DNA of 64,000 bases from Phymorhynchus buccinoides (Eukaryota; Mollusca; Gastropoda; Neogastropoda; Raphitomidae), in the NCBI GenBank assembly GCA_017654935.2, contig CM065710.1:27541400-27605399 (forward strand), in the 5' to 3' direction. Shown here piece by piece: positions 1 through 12,535 of the stretch. The translations under genes were made by a program, and so were the position numbers. Position 1 is the stretch's first letter. The number at the start of each line of letters is the position of its first letter. The notes under the pieces are model-generated. The model had not been told where the DNA came from, did no database searches, and worked only from the letters and a program-made list of their open reading frames with translations.

Positions 1-387
1 AGTATTCCAAAAAGGTTATTAGCTTAAAATGTTCCTAAAATACAGCTTTATGTATGGTAAGAAAGGCAAAAACGGAAACAATACAATAACACGAGATAGG
101 TAGGGGGGGGGTGGCACATCTTGACCTTTACCAATAAATGTATCGGAAGCAAAACAAGTAGATCTAGATCTATAAAACATTCGGAGATTCCCTGTAGGCC
201 TATGCTTGGTCTGATTATCATCAAGATTTGTAGGTGTTTTTGAGGTATGGACCCGCTCTTGTCACTGAAACAATTAACAGAATACTCACGTTTTTCGCCT
301 ATTTTTTTGTAGTGTGTCAGAGTTGATTTTTGGCTCACGAATCGTTTTTTAAAACAAAGTGATTCTCTATTATCGTACCTGGTTCGG

Positions 388-439
<52 letters not shown>

Positions 440-1484
440 TGTGTGTGTGTTGTTGCGTCGGTGGCCCCGACCTTAAACCTTAACTCAAACCTTAACGTTG
501 TAATTTTCTCTAAAAATATAAGGCGTTTTGGAGTGTTAAAGTTAGCAGGATATTTGATTTTGACGTGAGGCTTCAAGTCACGACGATCAAAGCAGTCAGA
601 TAAATTGATAAAGAACAAAATAAAGATAAGGTTGTGCAACCTTAACCTTGACTCAGTCACACTCTTCAACTAAAGAAGACTCTCACTCTCCACTGAAACT
701 TTAACAGTTGTCATTTTCTCAAAAAAACATAAGATGTTAGATGGTTTAAGTTAGCAGGATACTTGATTTTGACTTGCGCCTTCAAGTCACGGCGATCAAA
801 ACAGTCAGATACATTGATAAAGAACAAAAAAAAGATAATCATTTGTTGCAGAGATAACTGTTGTGTTGTACCGAGTAGGAGATACATACTGGAAAGAAGA
901 CTCTCCATTAGTTGTACAAAAACGCTCTTTAAAAAGAACACAAGATTTCAGGTGTGTACAAATAGGTACATTTTAACGTCGTCAACTTATATTTTCTGTA
1001 ACAAATGGATGTACGGGAGTGTGTGCGTTGACGGCCCGGTTGTTTAGCTTTTATTTGCGCCTTTGAGTAACGGTTGTTTGTGTTCATTTGCCCATCATCT
1101 CTGCGCATAACTTAGCCTACTTCACTTCCGGCAACAAGGCCTAGGCCTAGAGTTCATGCCTTACCTCATAATCAAGACGACGTACTTAACATTTAGCCCA
1201 CAATCATTTCAGTCTTGAAAAAAAATATACGGAAAATCCAGTGTTTGTTGATTTCACTGCCTTCGACGTACGAATCCTTTGTTGGGCCTAGACGATTGAT
1301 CACCACGAGCAAAGACTGTACAGGGGAAGATAAACATGGATGAACTTGCTGGCTGTGACCTTGACCTTTGCTTTGTGGCAGAGGGGAGGGGGGGGGGAGA
1401 ATGTATTACGGAAACCGAAAATAAAATATTAGGACTAATATAAAATTATCTACAAGAAATGTAGATGATGTGAGAACAAGTTTT
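1..1484 (+). repeat. Inverted-repeat arm of a dispersed element, copy 1
   Basis: This stretch matches 2459-4126 in reverse complement. Parts of it recur at 10360-11268 (same strand) and 35420-36340 (reverse). It holds a TG run (about 388-438) and two diverged copies, about 200 bp apart, of a segment containing GTTAGCAGGATA and GATCAAAGCAGTCAGATA. No protein domain was recognised. The homology runs up to the N gap, so the outer end of the arm is unknown. It could be a foldback element or an uncollapsed allele. Confidence 0.75.
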
Positions 1485-1984
1485 NNNNNNNNNNNNNNNN
1501 NNNNNNNNNNNNNNNNNNNNNNNNNNNNNNNNNNNNNNNNNNNNNNNNNNNNNNNNNNNNNNNNNNNNNNNNNNNNNNNNNNNNNNNNNNNNNNNNNNNN
1601 NNNNNNNNNNNNNNNNNNNNNNNNNNNNNNNNNNNNNNNNNNNNNNNNNNNNNNNNNNNNNNNNNNNNNNNNNNNNNNNNNNNNNNNNNNNNNNNNNNNN
1701 NNNNNNNNNNNNNNNNNNNNNNNNNNNNNNNNNNNNNNNNNNNNNNNNNNNNNNNNNNNNNNNNNNNNNNNNNNNNNNNNNNNNNNNNNNNNNNNNNNNN
1801 NNNNNNNNNNNNNNNNNNNNNNNNNNNNNNNNNNNNNNNNNNNNNNNNNNNNNNNNNNNNNNNNNNNNNNNNNNNNNNNNNNNNNNNNNNNNNNNNNNNN
1901 NNNNNNNNNNNNNNNNNNNNNNNNNNNNNNNNNNNNNNNNNNNNNNNNNNNNNNNNNNNNNNNNNNNNNNNNNNNNNNNNNNNN
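1485..1984. other. Assembly gap (500 N)
   Basis: Exactly 500 N, the same size as the two other gaps, so the length is a placeholder. It lies at the centre of the small inverted repeat. Confidence 0.99.
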
Positions 1985-2335
1985 GTAAAAAACTGTTTCA
2001 AAGTATATACAAGAGGCAAAGCCTGCAAGGCTCACGTCTGATTTTTATTACTATAGCAGGCATGGGAATTCCCATGACAATTCCCATGCCTGTATAGAGA
2101 GAATACTGTTATGTAGACACTTGTGCATCTGAAAACAGAATTAATTTTTATTTTACTGTGTAAATTAAAATTATTTCTATGCACCCCTACCCCTTTCTTT
2201 AAAATTTAATTATATGTATGCGCATGTAACAGTGGAGCCCTATTTTTATTTTTGGCAAACAAGTAAAATTGAAAAGCATATTGACCAAGCTTTCAGAAAA
2301 AACATAGTGACCAATCCCCCCCCGCCGGGGTAAGG
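1985..2335 (+). repeat. Dispersed repeat containing a GGCAAAGCCT motif
   Basis: This stretch is homologous to about 12240-12530 (reverse) and 34135-34440 (forward). Shared landmarks are ACAAGAGGCAAAGCCT near the start, an AT-rich middle, and TTGGCAAACAAGTAAAATTG near the end. In the other copies it directly follows the C- or G-run segment of the inverted-repeat family, so it is probably another part of the same element. No coding potential was seen. Confidence 0.7.
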
Positions 2336-2458
2336 GGGGTCTACGGACACCTGTAGTAGGCCTAGTCTTTGCCTGTGGGTCTAAGCCTCTTACTCTTAGA
2401 AAATTAATAATTGAAGTTGCGTGATCTGTTACTGTTTTAAACTGATCGTTCATGCGAT

Positions 2459-4126
<1,668 letters not shown>

Positions 4127-4127
4127 T

Positions 4128-4163
4128 AACCCTAACCCTAACCCTAACCCTAACCCTACCCCC
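4128..4163 (-). repeat. Telomere-like CCCTAA array
   Basis: About five tandem CCCTAA units followed by CCCTACCCCCC. It faces the TTAGGG-type array at 4238-4272 across about 75 bp, giving a head-to-head arrangement inside the contig. Confidence 0.9.
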
Positions 4164-4237
4164 CACCGTATAAGACGGGAAAACGCAACGAACCACAACT
4201 GTGACAAATCGCGGTGTACTGCACTACATAGTGGGGG

Positions 4238-4272
4238 GTAGGGTTAGGTTTAGGGGTAGGGTTAGGGTTAGT
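4238..4272 (+). repeat. Telomere-like TTAGGG array
   Basis: Degenerate TAGGGTTAGG units ending GGGTTAG directly before AGTATTCCAAAAAGG, the same 15 bases that open the window. It mirrors the CCCTAA array at 4128-4163. Confidence 0.9.
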
Positions 4273-4410
4273 ATTCCAAAAAGGTATTTAGCTAAAAATG
4301 TTCCTAAAATACAGCTTTATGTATGGTAAGAAAGGCAAAAACGGAAAAATACAATTAACCGAGAAATGCATGGGGGGTGGCACATCTTTACCTTTACCCA
4401 TTTATTGTAT
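4273..4410 (+). repeat. Partial third copy of the inverted-repeat family end
   Basis: About 140 bp closely matching 1-140 and, in reverse, 3990-4126. Homology stops in the low-complexity stretch after GGGGGGTGGCACATCTT. The family terminus therefore lies next to telomere-like repeats on both sides of 4200. Confidence 0.8.
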
Positions 4411-5228
4411 TTTAAAAAAAAGAAACTTCGATATTCTTGTTGTTATTAACTCCGCGAAACTCCACAGAACAAATCTAGATCAAAATAATGATATTTGTTT
4501 CAGTAAATAACGAATGAAAAAGCATTTACTGGCCGAGTCTGAGACTCTAATCACTGAAAAAGGCCTCCATCGAACGTCAGCCAAAATGGCAAGCTCTGAA
4601 TGCGGTCTACCACCTTTTGCTTCAAACAGCGATTTCGCTTACAATAGTGGTTAGTCATGCAGTACATCGTTTAAAAGAGGAAAAAATGAACTTTTTAAGC
4701 ATGTGCTCATCAAAATGTATTCTTTCGAAATGAATCTTCGATTGGCTTTGAAACACATTGCTATGTTTTGAATCCTTGATCTTGCGGTCTTAATCGACCC
4801 CTATCTCTTTGATATGAACATCGACTAATAGCGGAAAGCGTTAAGTTTCTGTTGGTGTAACAGATATTTCCATTGGTCCACAAGCGAAAACGCTAAACCC
4901 GTTTGTCAAGAGAAGCCGTTTCTAGTACGGGCATAGCGAGCGTCAAAACTTTGGTCATGCCGTGATTTTTATCGTCACCTCCGTCTCCTGTCATCGCTAA
5001 TTGTTCAAAGTAACCAACATTCTTCCACACAGAATCCCTATCGACGTAAGCAGCAAAGATTGTTTTATTTATCGACATGTGTTTCTTTGGCATGTATGGA
5101 GTACTCAGTAAGAAATCAGAAGTTGAAAAGTAGTGAAATTTGTAGCAGTCGGACAGTGTTTCACAGCGTCATTAGAGACGTGGCCCTACCTACTAAATGT
5201 CTAGCTAATATTATGCTAGCACGATCAA
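4411..5228. other. No recognisable gene
   Basis: I see no domain, splice-consistent exon or repeat shared with the rest of the window in this stretch. Confidence 0.5.
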
Positions 5229-5400
5229 TCACAGAGAGGGTAGGTCAGTTCATTCACAATTTCGTCATTTCATTCTTACGTCATCTTATCCATACGTCAT
5301 TCATTCATGACACCACAGAGAGAGTAGGCCATTTCATTCACAATTTCGTCATTTCATTCTTACGTCATCTTATTCATATGTCATTCATTCACTGAAACCC
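5229..5400. repeat. Two-copy 86 bp tandem duplication
   Basis: CACAGAGAGRGTAGG begins at 5229 and again at 5315. Both copies continue with the same TTCATTCACAATTTCGTCAT text. No gene is evident. Confidence 0.75.
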
Positions 5401-5479
5401 TTTAGACAGTTTAGTAGTGTTTCTTACGACACAGTCAGCCACAAGGGGAAAATTAGCGCCACCTGTATGCCGTGTATCC

Positions 5480-6620
5480 CCTTAACTATTGTGATACACA
5501 CACAGGCTATGTCAATTCGTGTTGTCAGCTGTTGTGATACACACACAGGCTATGTCAATTCGTGTTGTTAGCTGTTGTGATACACACACAGGCTATGTCA
5601 ATTCGTGTTGTCAGCTGTTGTGATACACACACAGGCTATGTTAATTCATGTTGTCAGCTGTTGTGATACAGACAGACGCAGGCTATGTCAAATTCATGTT
5701 GTCAGCTGTTGTGATACAGACAGACGCAGGCTATGTCAATTCGTGTTGTCAACTGTTGTGATACACACACAGGCTATGTCAAATTCATGTTGTCAGCTGT
5801 TGTGATACAGACAGACGCAGGCTATGTCAATTTGTGTTGTCAGCTGTTGTGATACAGACAGACGCAGGCTATGTCAATTCGTGTTGTCAGCTGTTGTGAT
5901 ACAGACAGACGCAGGCTATGTCAAATTCATGTTGTCAGCTGTTGTGATACAGACAGACGCAGGCTATGTCAATTCGTGTTGTCAGCTGTTGTGATACACA
6001 CACAGGCTATGTCAATTCGTGTTGTCAGCTGTTGTGATACACACACAGGCTATGTCAATTCGTGTTGTCAGCTGTTGTGATACACACACAGGCTATGTCA
6101 ATTCATGTTGTCAGCTGTTGTGATACAGACAGACGCTATATCAATTCGTGTTGTTAAATGTTGTGATGCAGACACAGGCTATGTCATCTGGTGTTGTCAG
6201 CTGTTGTGATACACACACAGGCTATGTCAATTCGTGTTGTCAGCTGTTGTGATACACACACAGGCTATGTCAATTCATGTTGTCAGCTGTTGTGATACAG
6301 ACAGACGCTATATCAATTCGTGTTGTTAAATGTTGTGATGCAGACACAGGCTATGTCATCTGGTGTTGTCAGCTGTTGTGATACAGACAGATGCAGGCTA
6401 TGTCAAATTCATGTTGTCAGCTGTTGTGATACAGACAGACGCAGGCTATGTCAATTCGTGTTGTCAGCTGTTGTGATACAGACAGACGCAGGCTATGTCA
6501 ATTCGTGTTGTCAGCTGTTGTGATACAGACAGACGCAGGCTATGTCAATTCATGTTGTCAGCTGTTGTGATACAGACAGACGCAGGCTATGTCAATTCGT
6601 GTTGTCAGCTGTTGTGATAC
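5480..6620. repeat. 43-47 bp minisatellite, left arm
   Basis: About 25 tandem units built on GCTATGTCAATTCGTGTTGT and CAGCTGTTGTGATAC. Some units carry ACACACAC and others the longer AGACAGACGC. The reverse complement is at 40335-41000, where it is cut by the N gap. Open frames within it are simple repeat translations and do not look like a real protein. Confidence 0.95.
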
Positions 6621-6736
6621 AAAGACATGCTACAGTGGAAAAATATAAAACGTGCTGTTGCTGTGCTTTAAACAAAACTTATTCTTTCTCAATCCGGGCA
6701 TTGGAACTGGGTGGACATTTAAATGAACAGACTTAC

Positions 6737-6832
6737 CCAGCTGGCATCCATGCCAGTTGTCACAGTACTGGCAATGTTCCGGGCATGGCTTGCAGCCCTC
6801 ACTCTGATGACCATAGGTGCCCTTTTTACAGA
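6737..6832 (-). CDS. EGF-like exon of a mosaic receptor-like protein, left arm
   Basis: A 96 bp exon (32 codons). On the minus strand it is preceded by TTTTTGCCAG and followed by GTAAGT. Both ends are phase 1, so it is a symmetric exon. The product has seven cysteines in the order CKKGTYGHQSEGCKPC then PEHCQYCDNWHGC, as in EGF/laminin-type modules of MEGF or scavenger-receptor proteins. These are usually extracellular and disulphide-bonded. It lies downstream, on the minus strand, of the F-lectin-like exon at 8479-8595, so both probably belong to one gene. The mirror copy is at 40129-40224. The protein name is not determinable from these fragments. Confidence 0.7.
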
Positions 6833-7150
6833 CTGGCAAAAACAACAGCAGAATAACACACAATAGTAATCACTGTTCTGGGCATGGCATGCAGCCCTCA
6901 CTCTGATGACCATAGGTACCTTTTTACAGACTGGCAAAAACAACAGCAGAATAACACACAATATTAATCACTGTTCCGGGCATGGCATGCAGCCCTCATT
7001 CTGATGACCATAGGTACCTTTTTTACAGACTGGCAAAAACAACAGCAGAATAACACACAATAGTAATCACTGTTCCGGGCATGGCATGCAGCCCTCACTC
7101 TGATGACCATAGGTACCTTTTTTACAGACTGGCAAAAACAACAGCAGAAT
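6833..7150 (-). repeat. ~99 bp tandem units carrying the EGF exon acceptor and first half
   Basis: The 3' splice-site segment GTTTTTGCCAG plus roughly the first 50 bases of the adjacent EGF exon is repeated about four times at a spacing of 98-99 bp (acceptors near 6833, 6930, 7029 and 7128). Each upstream copy reads into an in-frame TGA shortly after its PCPEQ codons. Only the copy nearest 6833 continues into the full exon. The others are pseudo-exons or decoy acceptors. Confidence 0.8.
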
Positions 7151-7194
7151 AACACACAATAGTAATCACTGTTCTGGGCATGGGCATGGTTTTT

Positions 7195-7625
7195 GCTTGG
7201 TATTTGGTATATTCTAGTCACATAGTTATCTCTGTGAAAGTCGGGCTCCTCTCCCCGGCAAGTGTGTCGCCGCAAGTGCAACACCTACCCTTTGGGGGGG
7301 GGGGGGGGGGGGGGGGGAAGAGGGGGGGGGGGGTGAGCACACTTGGAAAACCTAACTATCAATTTGGCCATACCAGGCAGCGGGATTTCTCCCTGCTCTT
7401 ACCGACTTTCAACTGCCGTGGGATTTTTACGTGCGTAAAGCGCACGGGTCAGACTAGCTTTAAGTCCCCATCCGAAGGACTCGACGTTCAGTTGGATTTT
7501 GTGCTGTCAAACTAGAAAGAAAGGGTGAGGCCGGGATTCGAACCCGTGTCACTCACGCTGCAGTCACGCATTACATTTGGCAGGCGAACGTCTTAACCAC
7601 TCTGCCATCATTCTGGTGACCATCA
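7195..7625 (-). mobile_element. tRNA-headed SINE, family A, left arm
   Basis: Read on the minus strand, it starts with a polymerase III-like head (A box TGGCAGAGTGGTTAAGACG, B box GGTTCGAATCCC). Next come a body with TTCGGATGGGGACTTAAAGC and a short CGCTTTACGCAC hairpin, and a tail of TACCAAA-like units. Related copies are at 39185-39690 and, in the TMEM237 gene, 57225-57865. A G run at 7294-7333 sits inside the body. Confidence 0.75.
7294..7333. repeat. Poly-G tract inside the SINE
   Basis: About 24 G, then AAGA, then about 12 G. The right-arm counterpart is poly-C mixed with A near 39535-39570, and the 57 kb SINE copy has only short G runs. The length is likely unreliable. Confidence 0.85.
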
Positions 7626-7679
7626 TTCGGATGATCATAGGTACCATTTTGACAGACTGACTAAAACAAAAGCAACATA

Positions 7680-8405
7680 ACGCTGTACGCCTATAACCGT
7701 GTCTACTACGGGGCTGTTTGCATTATGCTGTACGCCTATAACCGTGTCTATTACGGGGCTGTTTGCACTATGCTGTACGCCTATAACCGTGTCTACTACG
7801 GGGCTGTTTGCACTATGCTGTACGCCTATAACCGTGTCTACTACGGGGCTGTTTGCACTATGCTGTATGCCTATAACCGTGTCTGCTTGCACTATGCTGT
7901 ACGCCTATAACCGTGTCTAAAACGGGGCTGTTTGCACTATGCTGTACGCCTATAACCATGTCTACTACAGGGCTGTTTGCACTATGCTGTACGCCTGTAA
8001 CCGTGTCTAAAACGGGGCTGTTTGCACTATGCTGTACGCCTATAACCGTGTCTACTACGGGGCTGTTTGCACTATGCTGTACGCCTATAACCGTGTCTAC
8101 TACGGGGCTGTTTGCACTATGCTGTACGCCTATAACCGTGTCTACTACAGGGCTGTTTGCACTATGCTGTACGCCTATAACCGTGTCTACCACGGGGCTG
8201 TTTGCAATATGCTGTACGCCTATCACCGTGTCTATCACAGGGCTGTTTGCAATATGCTGTACGCCTATCACCGTGTCTACCACGGGGCTGTTTGCAATAT
8301 GCTGTACGCCTATAACCGTGTCTACCACGGGGCTGTTTGCAATATGCTGTACGCCTATCACCGTGTCTACCACAGGGCTGTTTGCGCTATCTTGTACGTC
8401 TCTAA
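7680..8405. repeat. 45 bp minisatellite, left arm
   Basis: About 16 tandem 45 bp units (landmarks GCTGTACGCCTATAACCGTG and GGGGCTGTTTGCA). As 45 is divisible by three, several frames on both strands stay open and give 15-residue repeats. The array lies between two splice-bounded exons, so I treat it as intronic. The mirrored copy at 38330-39130 is much noisier. Confidence 0.95.
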
Positions 8406-8409
8406 CCGT

Positions 8410-8437
<28 letters not shown>
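8406..8437. repeat. GA microsatellite
   Basis: About 14 GA dinucleotides just downstream (minus strand) of the F-lectin-like exon. The mirror is a CT run at 38295-38325. Confidence 0.95.
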
Positions 8438-8440
<3 letters not shown>

Positions 8441-8478
8441 CACACATAATAACGCATGCACATACACAGAGTTCTTAC

Positions 8479-8595
8479 CCCATATCTGCACCTCACAGAA
8501 ATTCATTTTGCGATCGCGACTTAGGTACTGTTCCTTCCTTTTGACAAACGCCACGTATTGACCAGTCAACACTTCGCCACAAGTCACGGTAGATA
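8479..8595 (-). CDS. F-type-lectin-like C-terminal exon, left arm
   Basis: A 117 bp exon (39 codons), phase 1 at both ends. On the minus strand it is preceded by TTTCCTATCCTAG and followed by GTAAGAAC. The product contains TCGEVLTGQYVAF and then NFCEVQIWG. This resembles the last strands of F-type lectin (fucolectin) domains, where a Cys is followed by GRYV and then LCEVEV. It would follow the exon at 15824-15943 in the same fold. Fucose binding cannot be judged because the residues that bind the sugar lie mostly in exons not seen. The mirror copy at 38135-38251 encodes the same residues. Confidence 0.7.
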
Positions 8596-8614
8596 CTAGG
8601 ATAGGAAACACGCT

Positions 8615-8755
8615 CGCACATATACACACACACACAGACACAGACACACACACACACAAACACACACATCAGCCCGCACACACAAACACACACACGCACG
8701 CGCGCATGCACGCAGACATACACATACATGCACGCACACACACAAACAAAAACAA
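8615..8755. repeat. CA/CG microsatellite
   Basis: Alternating CA with CGCG patches; potential Z-DNA. The mirror is near 37980-38100. Confidence 0.9.
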
Positions 8756-9639
8756 CACAGTATTGAATTATGACTCAGCTAGCTTGACCCTGGGTTAGTG
8801 TCTTTCTTAATTTGATTGCTTGTGGAATAAAGAGATTGAAAATTGAAGTAACGTGGTCTGGGAAACATTGAAAAGTGCAGGGTTGTTTTGATGAGGTTTG
8901 TTTTCACTTATCTTGTCTGAACACTACTACTATACTAGTCCTTTTTTTTATAACAAATTGACGGAATGGTGTGCAAAGTGCATCCAATTTATGCAAAGTG
9001 GAAACAAAAAACTCCTCTGTGCCCTTCCATCCATTTCAGGCTTCCGTTGACCAGCTGTCGGATTTTCAGATTACTGCAGACACCGGCCGACATCAGCCCA
9101 ATGTTGGCCCACGGTCGGCGTGCTATCTGGGTGTCACATTCACTTAGGATTAGGGTTTGGGTTTGGGTTGGGGATAGGTTTAGGGTCAAATACACAAACA
9201 AAATAAAAGTTGATGGTACGTTATGATCATGTGGACGTAAATTCAGAACACAGTACAGTACACCCCGCTTATAGTAAAGTTCAGGGGAGCACGGATTGTC
9301 CTTTACTATAACAGGTTTTTCTTATAAACGATGTTCGGATATAGTAAAGTTTTTATGATATTTTTTATCTTATGCGAGGACGTTTTTCAAAGTCAAAGCT
9401 AACGTAAAATACTGAACATAAACCCATTCCACCCCTTCCTTGTATGGTTTGAGGTCCAAAAAGGTGATTGGGTTTATACATGGTATATTTTCCTGTGCAC
9501 AAAGCAAAACTAGCTGTAAAAGCATATAGTGTACAACCTCTAACTTCCAGAATGGCCTTTGAATCTATTCATGCATGCACACGCACGTGCGTGCGCGCGC
9601 ACACCCACACGCGCACACACCGTGATCGGACAGTTTGCC

Positions 9640-9755
9640 GGCGGACATTTTGCCTACGGAGACTTCGCCTATGGACATTATGCCTATGGTCACCATGTTC
9701 ACCGGACATTTTGCCTATTGGACATTATCCCTACAGACATTGTGCCTAATAATAG
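9640..9755. repeat. Short degenerate array of GGACATTTTGCCTA units
   Basis: About six imperfect units near 18 bp (GGACATT, TTGCCTAY). The mirror is at 36955-37075. Confidence 0.75.
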
Positions 9756-10101
9756 ATTATCATGCCTGCAATAAATTATCGCATTTTCATGATGCTATAT
9801 GTATTTTTTTCACGATTCATTTTTTTTCCACTAAGTAATGAGAGTGTGGGCTCAATTGTCGACTTAGCTCGCCTTTTCCTCTGTGTGAGGGCGCTGCAGT
9901 AAAACACATACAAATTTAATTGCAGCCAATGACCAGACAGTTCTCAATTGTATGTAATGAATTGCAAATGAAGATTGTGGGCGGAAATGGTCGACTTAGT
10001 TCACCGTTTCTGCCATGTGATCAAAATCAAAATTTATGCACGATCTCTTTTATCTACAGATTAAATAATAAAGTTCACATTAAACAAGAATTTGTAAAAA
10101 C

Positions 10102-10128
10102 AGAGAGAGAGAGAAAGAGAGAGGGAGG

Positions 10129-10178
<50 letters not shown>

Positions 10179-10245
10179 AAAAGAGAGAAGAGAGAGAGAG
10201 AAGAGAGAGAGAGAGGGAGAGAGAGAGGGGGAGAGGGAGAGGGAG

Positions 10246-10291
<46 letters not shown>
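10102..10291. repeat. GA-rich microsatellite
   Basis: About 190 bp of GA and GGGA units. Open frames across it are artefacts of the repeat. The mirror is at 36400-36600. Confidence 0.95.
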
Positions 10292-10295
<4 letters not shown>

Positions 10296-10359
10296 GGAGT
10301 AGTGAGACTGACGTATACATTGATGACGTATTTACAAAGGTCAGAAGAGGACAATGTTT

Positions 10360-10423
10360 TGGCTCACGTCGTTTTTTAAAAACAAAGTGAGTCTATAGTA
10401 TTGTACGTGTTCGGTTGTGTGTC

Positions 10424-10477
<54 letters not shown>

Positions 10478-11267
10478 GCGTCTGTGGTCTGACCTTTAAC
10501 CTTGCACTCTCCAAACTTTAACGTTGTCGTTTTCTCTAAAAAATATAAGGTGTTGGAGGTTTAAAGTTAGCAGGATATTTGATTTTGACTGAGCCTTCAA
10601 GTCACGATGATCAAAGTAGTCAGATGCATCAATAAAGGACACAAGAAAGACTATCATTTGTTGCAGAGATTACTGTTGTGCAACCTTTAACCTTGCAATC
10701 TCCAAACTTTAACATTGTCGTTTTCTCTAATTTTCTCAAAAAATACAAGGCGTTGGAGGGTTAAAGTTAGCAGGATACTTGATTTTGATATGAGCCTTCA
10801 ACTCGCAATGATCAAAGCAGTCAGATGCATCTACAGAGAGCATAAGAAATACAATCATTTGTTGCAGAGATTACTGTTGTGATGTACAGATACTGGAAAG
10901 AAGACTCTCCATTAGATATACAAAAACGCTCTTTAAAAAGAAACACAAGACTTCAGGTGTGTACAAATAGGTACATTTTAACGTCGTTAACTTATATTTT
11001 CTGTAACAAATGGGTGTACTGAGTGTGGGCGTTGATGGCCCGGTTGTTTCGTTTTATTTGCGCCTTTGACAACGGTTGTTCGTGTTCATTCGCGCATCAT
11101 CTCTGCGCATGCAATACTTATCGCACTTCCGGCAACAAATAGAGATCACGCCTTACCTCATAATCAAGACGACGTACCTAACATTTAGCCCACATTCATT
11201 TCAGTCTTGAAAAAAATATACGGAAAATCCAGTGTTGGTCGATTTCACTACCTTCGACATACGAATC
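10360..11267 (+). repeat. Inverted-repeat-family copy, first part
   Basis: Homologous to about 340-1270, with the same order of landmarks: TG run, GTTAGCAGGATA duplication, TACACACC/GGTGTGTACAAATAGGTA and TCAGTCTTGAAAAAAATATAC. It is interrupted at 11268 by a SINE and resumes at 12135. Confidence 0.75.
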
Positions 11268-11280
11268 CAGATAAGAATCC

Positions 11281-12121
11281 TTTTTTTTTTTTTTGCTGTC
11301 CCATCTTCTGGGCTGTACAGTGGCGTTGCTCCCATGCCGTTCGTTCCGATTCCCAATTCGCAGCTACACCCGGGTTTGTTCAAGTCGCAGAAACCGAGAC
11401 CAGCAGTCCAAGGGGAGCGAATCTATGTTAGGCTGTCAGGAGGCAACCAACCGAGGAGACACTGCACTTCTGCTGAGTCACTTCGGTGGAGTTCAGTGGA
11501 GCCTGTTCAGGACACCACCTACTAAGCCCCCTACTGACGACACTATTCTCTTAGTCACGGAGCCAGCGTGAGTGAGGTCCTCCTCCAAGGGTGCCACCAC
11601 GACCGTCCACCGACAGCTCCCCAGAACACACTGATCCCCATGACTTTGACCTGAACGCACCAAGGCACAGACTGGATTGGAAACCGAAACTGAGGTCACC
11701 ATGAGAGCAGGGCATGCAAAGCCACAGAATTTGAGACATTTTTTAATTTTATGATTGATGGAAAATGAGGCTGATGATAACGATGATGATGATGCTATGG
11801 AGTTCCGTATCGGTCTGAGACTGCATGGCAGGGCTGTATTCTACGCTTCCTTTCCTACTGATATCCCGGCGTTAACCAGGCCCGAGAACTACAGACACCT
11901 GCAGTGTTGGTCTTGCAATTAGAGCAACACTCTCAGAATCGCATCCGTTAAGCGGATGAAACTCGACTGTGTGGTTTCAGTCTTCCCATTGAGCCCATAG
12001 CCACTCACTCTGGGTAGGAGTCAGTCCAGGACCGAAAAAACCCTCGCCTCTGATGGGATTCGAACCCAAGATCTCCCAGCCAGTAGTCCGCGACGCTAAC
12101 CACTACACCACGGCGGCTGGT
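11281..12121 (-). mobile_element. Long tRNA-headed SINE (841 bp), left arm
   Basis: On the minus strand it begins with a tRNA-like head (A-box region TGGTGTAGTGGTTAGCG, B box GGGTTCGAATCCC) and ends in an A tail, seen here as a T run at 11281-11295. It is flanked by 13 bp duplications, CAGATAAGAATCC (11268-11280) and CAGATCAGAATCC (12122-12134). Related sequence at 1266-1290 and 2855-2880 lacks the insertion. At 841 bp it is long for a SINE, so it may be composite. Confidence 0.75.
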
Positions 12122-12134
12122 CAGATCAGAATCC

Positions 12135-12535
12135 TTTGTTAGGCCTAGACGATTGATCACCATGTGACCATGGATGAGCGTGTAGGCTGGGACCTTCACC
12201 TTTGCTTTGTGGCAGAGGAGGGGGGGGGGGGGGTCACTATGTTTTCTGAAAGCTTGGTCAATATGCTTTTCAATTTTACTTGTTTGCCAAAAATAAAAAT
12301 AGGGCTCCACTATGTTACATGCACATATATAAACATACATATAATTAAATTTTAAAGAAAGAGGGAAAGGGGTAGGGGTAATTTAATGCACAGAAATTAA
12401 TTTAATTTACACAGTAAAATAAAAATTAATTCTGTTTTCAGATGCACAAGTGTCTACATAACAGTATTCTCTCTATTATATAGTAATACAAATCAGACGT
12501 GAGCCTTGAAGGCTTTGCCTCTTGTTTTATTGTAA
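12135..12535 (+). repeat. Inverted-repeat-family copy, second part
   Basis: Continues the family after the SINE. It matches about 1276-1400 and then, in reverse, the repeat at 1985-2335, with a short G run between (about 12220-12234). Confidence 0.7.

Noticed and set aside
4128..4272. A true chromosome end
   Set aside because: The arrays are short, face each other and are embedded within a contig.
5480..6620. CRISPR-like array of regular repeats
   Set aside because: The units are contiguous 43-47 bp repeats with no unique spacers, and the context is eukaryotic.
6542..6856. Plus-strand open frame ending in TYPAGIHASCHSTGNVPG
   Set aside because: It is the antisense of the EGF-like exon and minisatellite. 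The cysteine pattern and splice sites are on the minus strand.
7510..7625. Functional tRNA gene
   Set aside because: The A and B boxes are present but the acceptor and anticodon arms do not fold, and the sequence continues into a SINE body. The same holds for 12050-12120, 34550-34620, 54165-54245 and 58745-58815.
7858..8496. Long open frames of a 15-residue repeat (VQHSANSPVVDTVIG type) on both strands
   Set aside because: The 45 bp unit is divisible by three, so several frames stay open by arithmetic. The array lies in an intron between splice-bounded exons.
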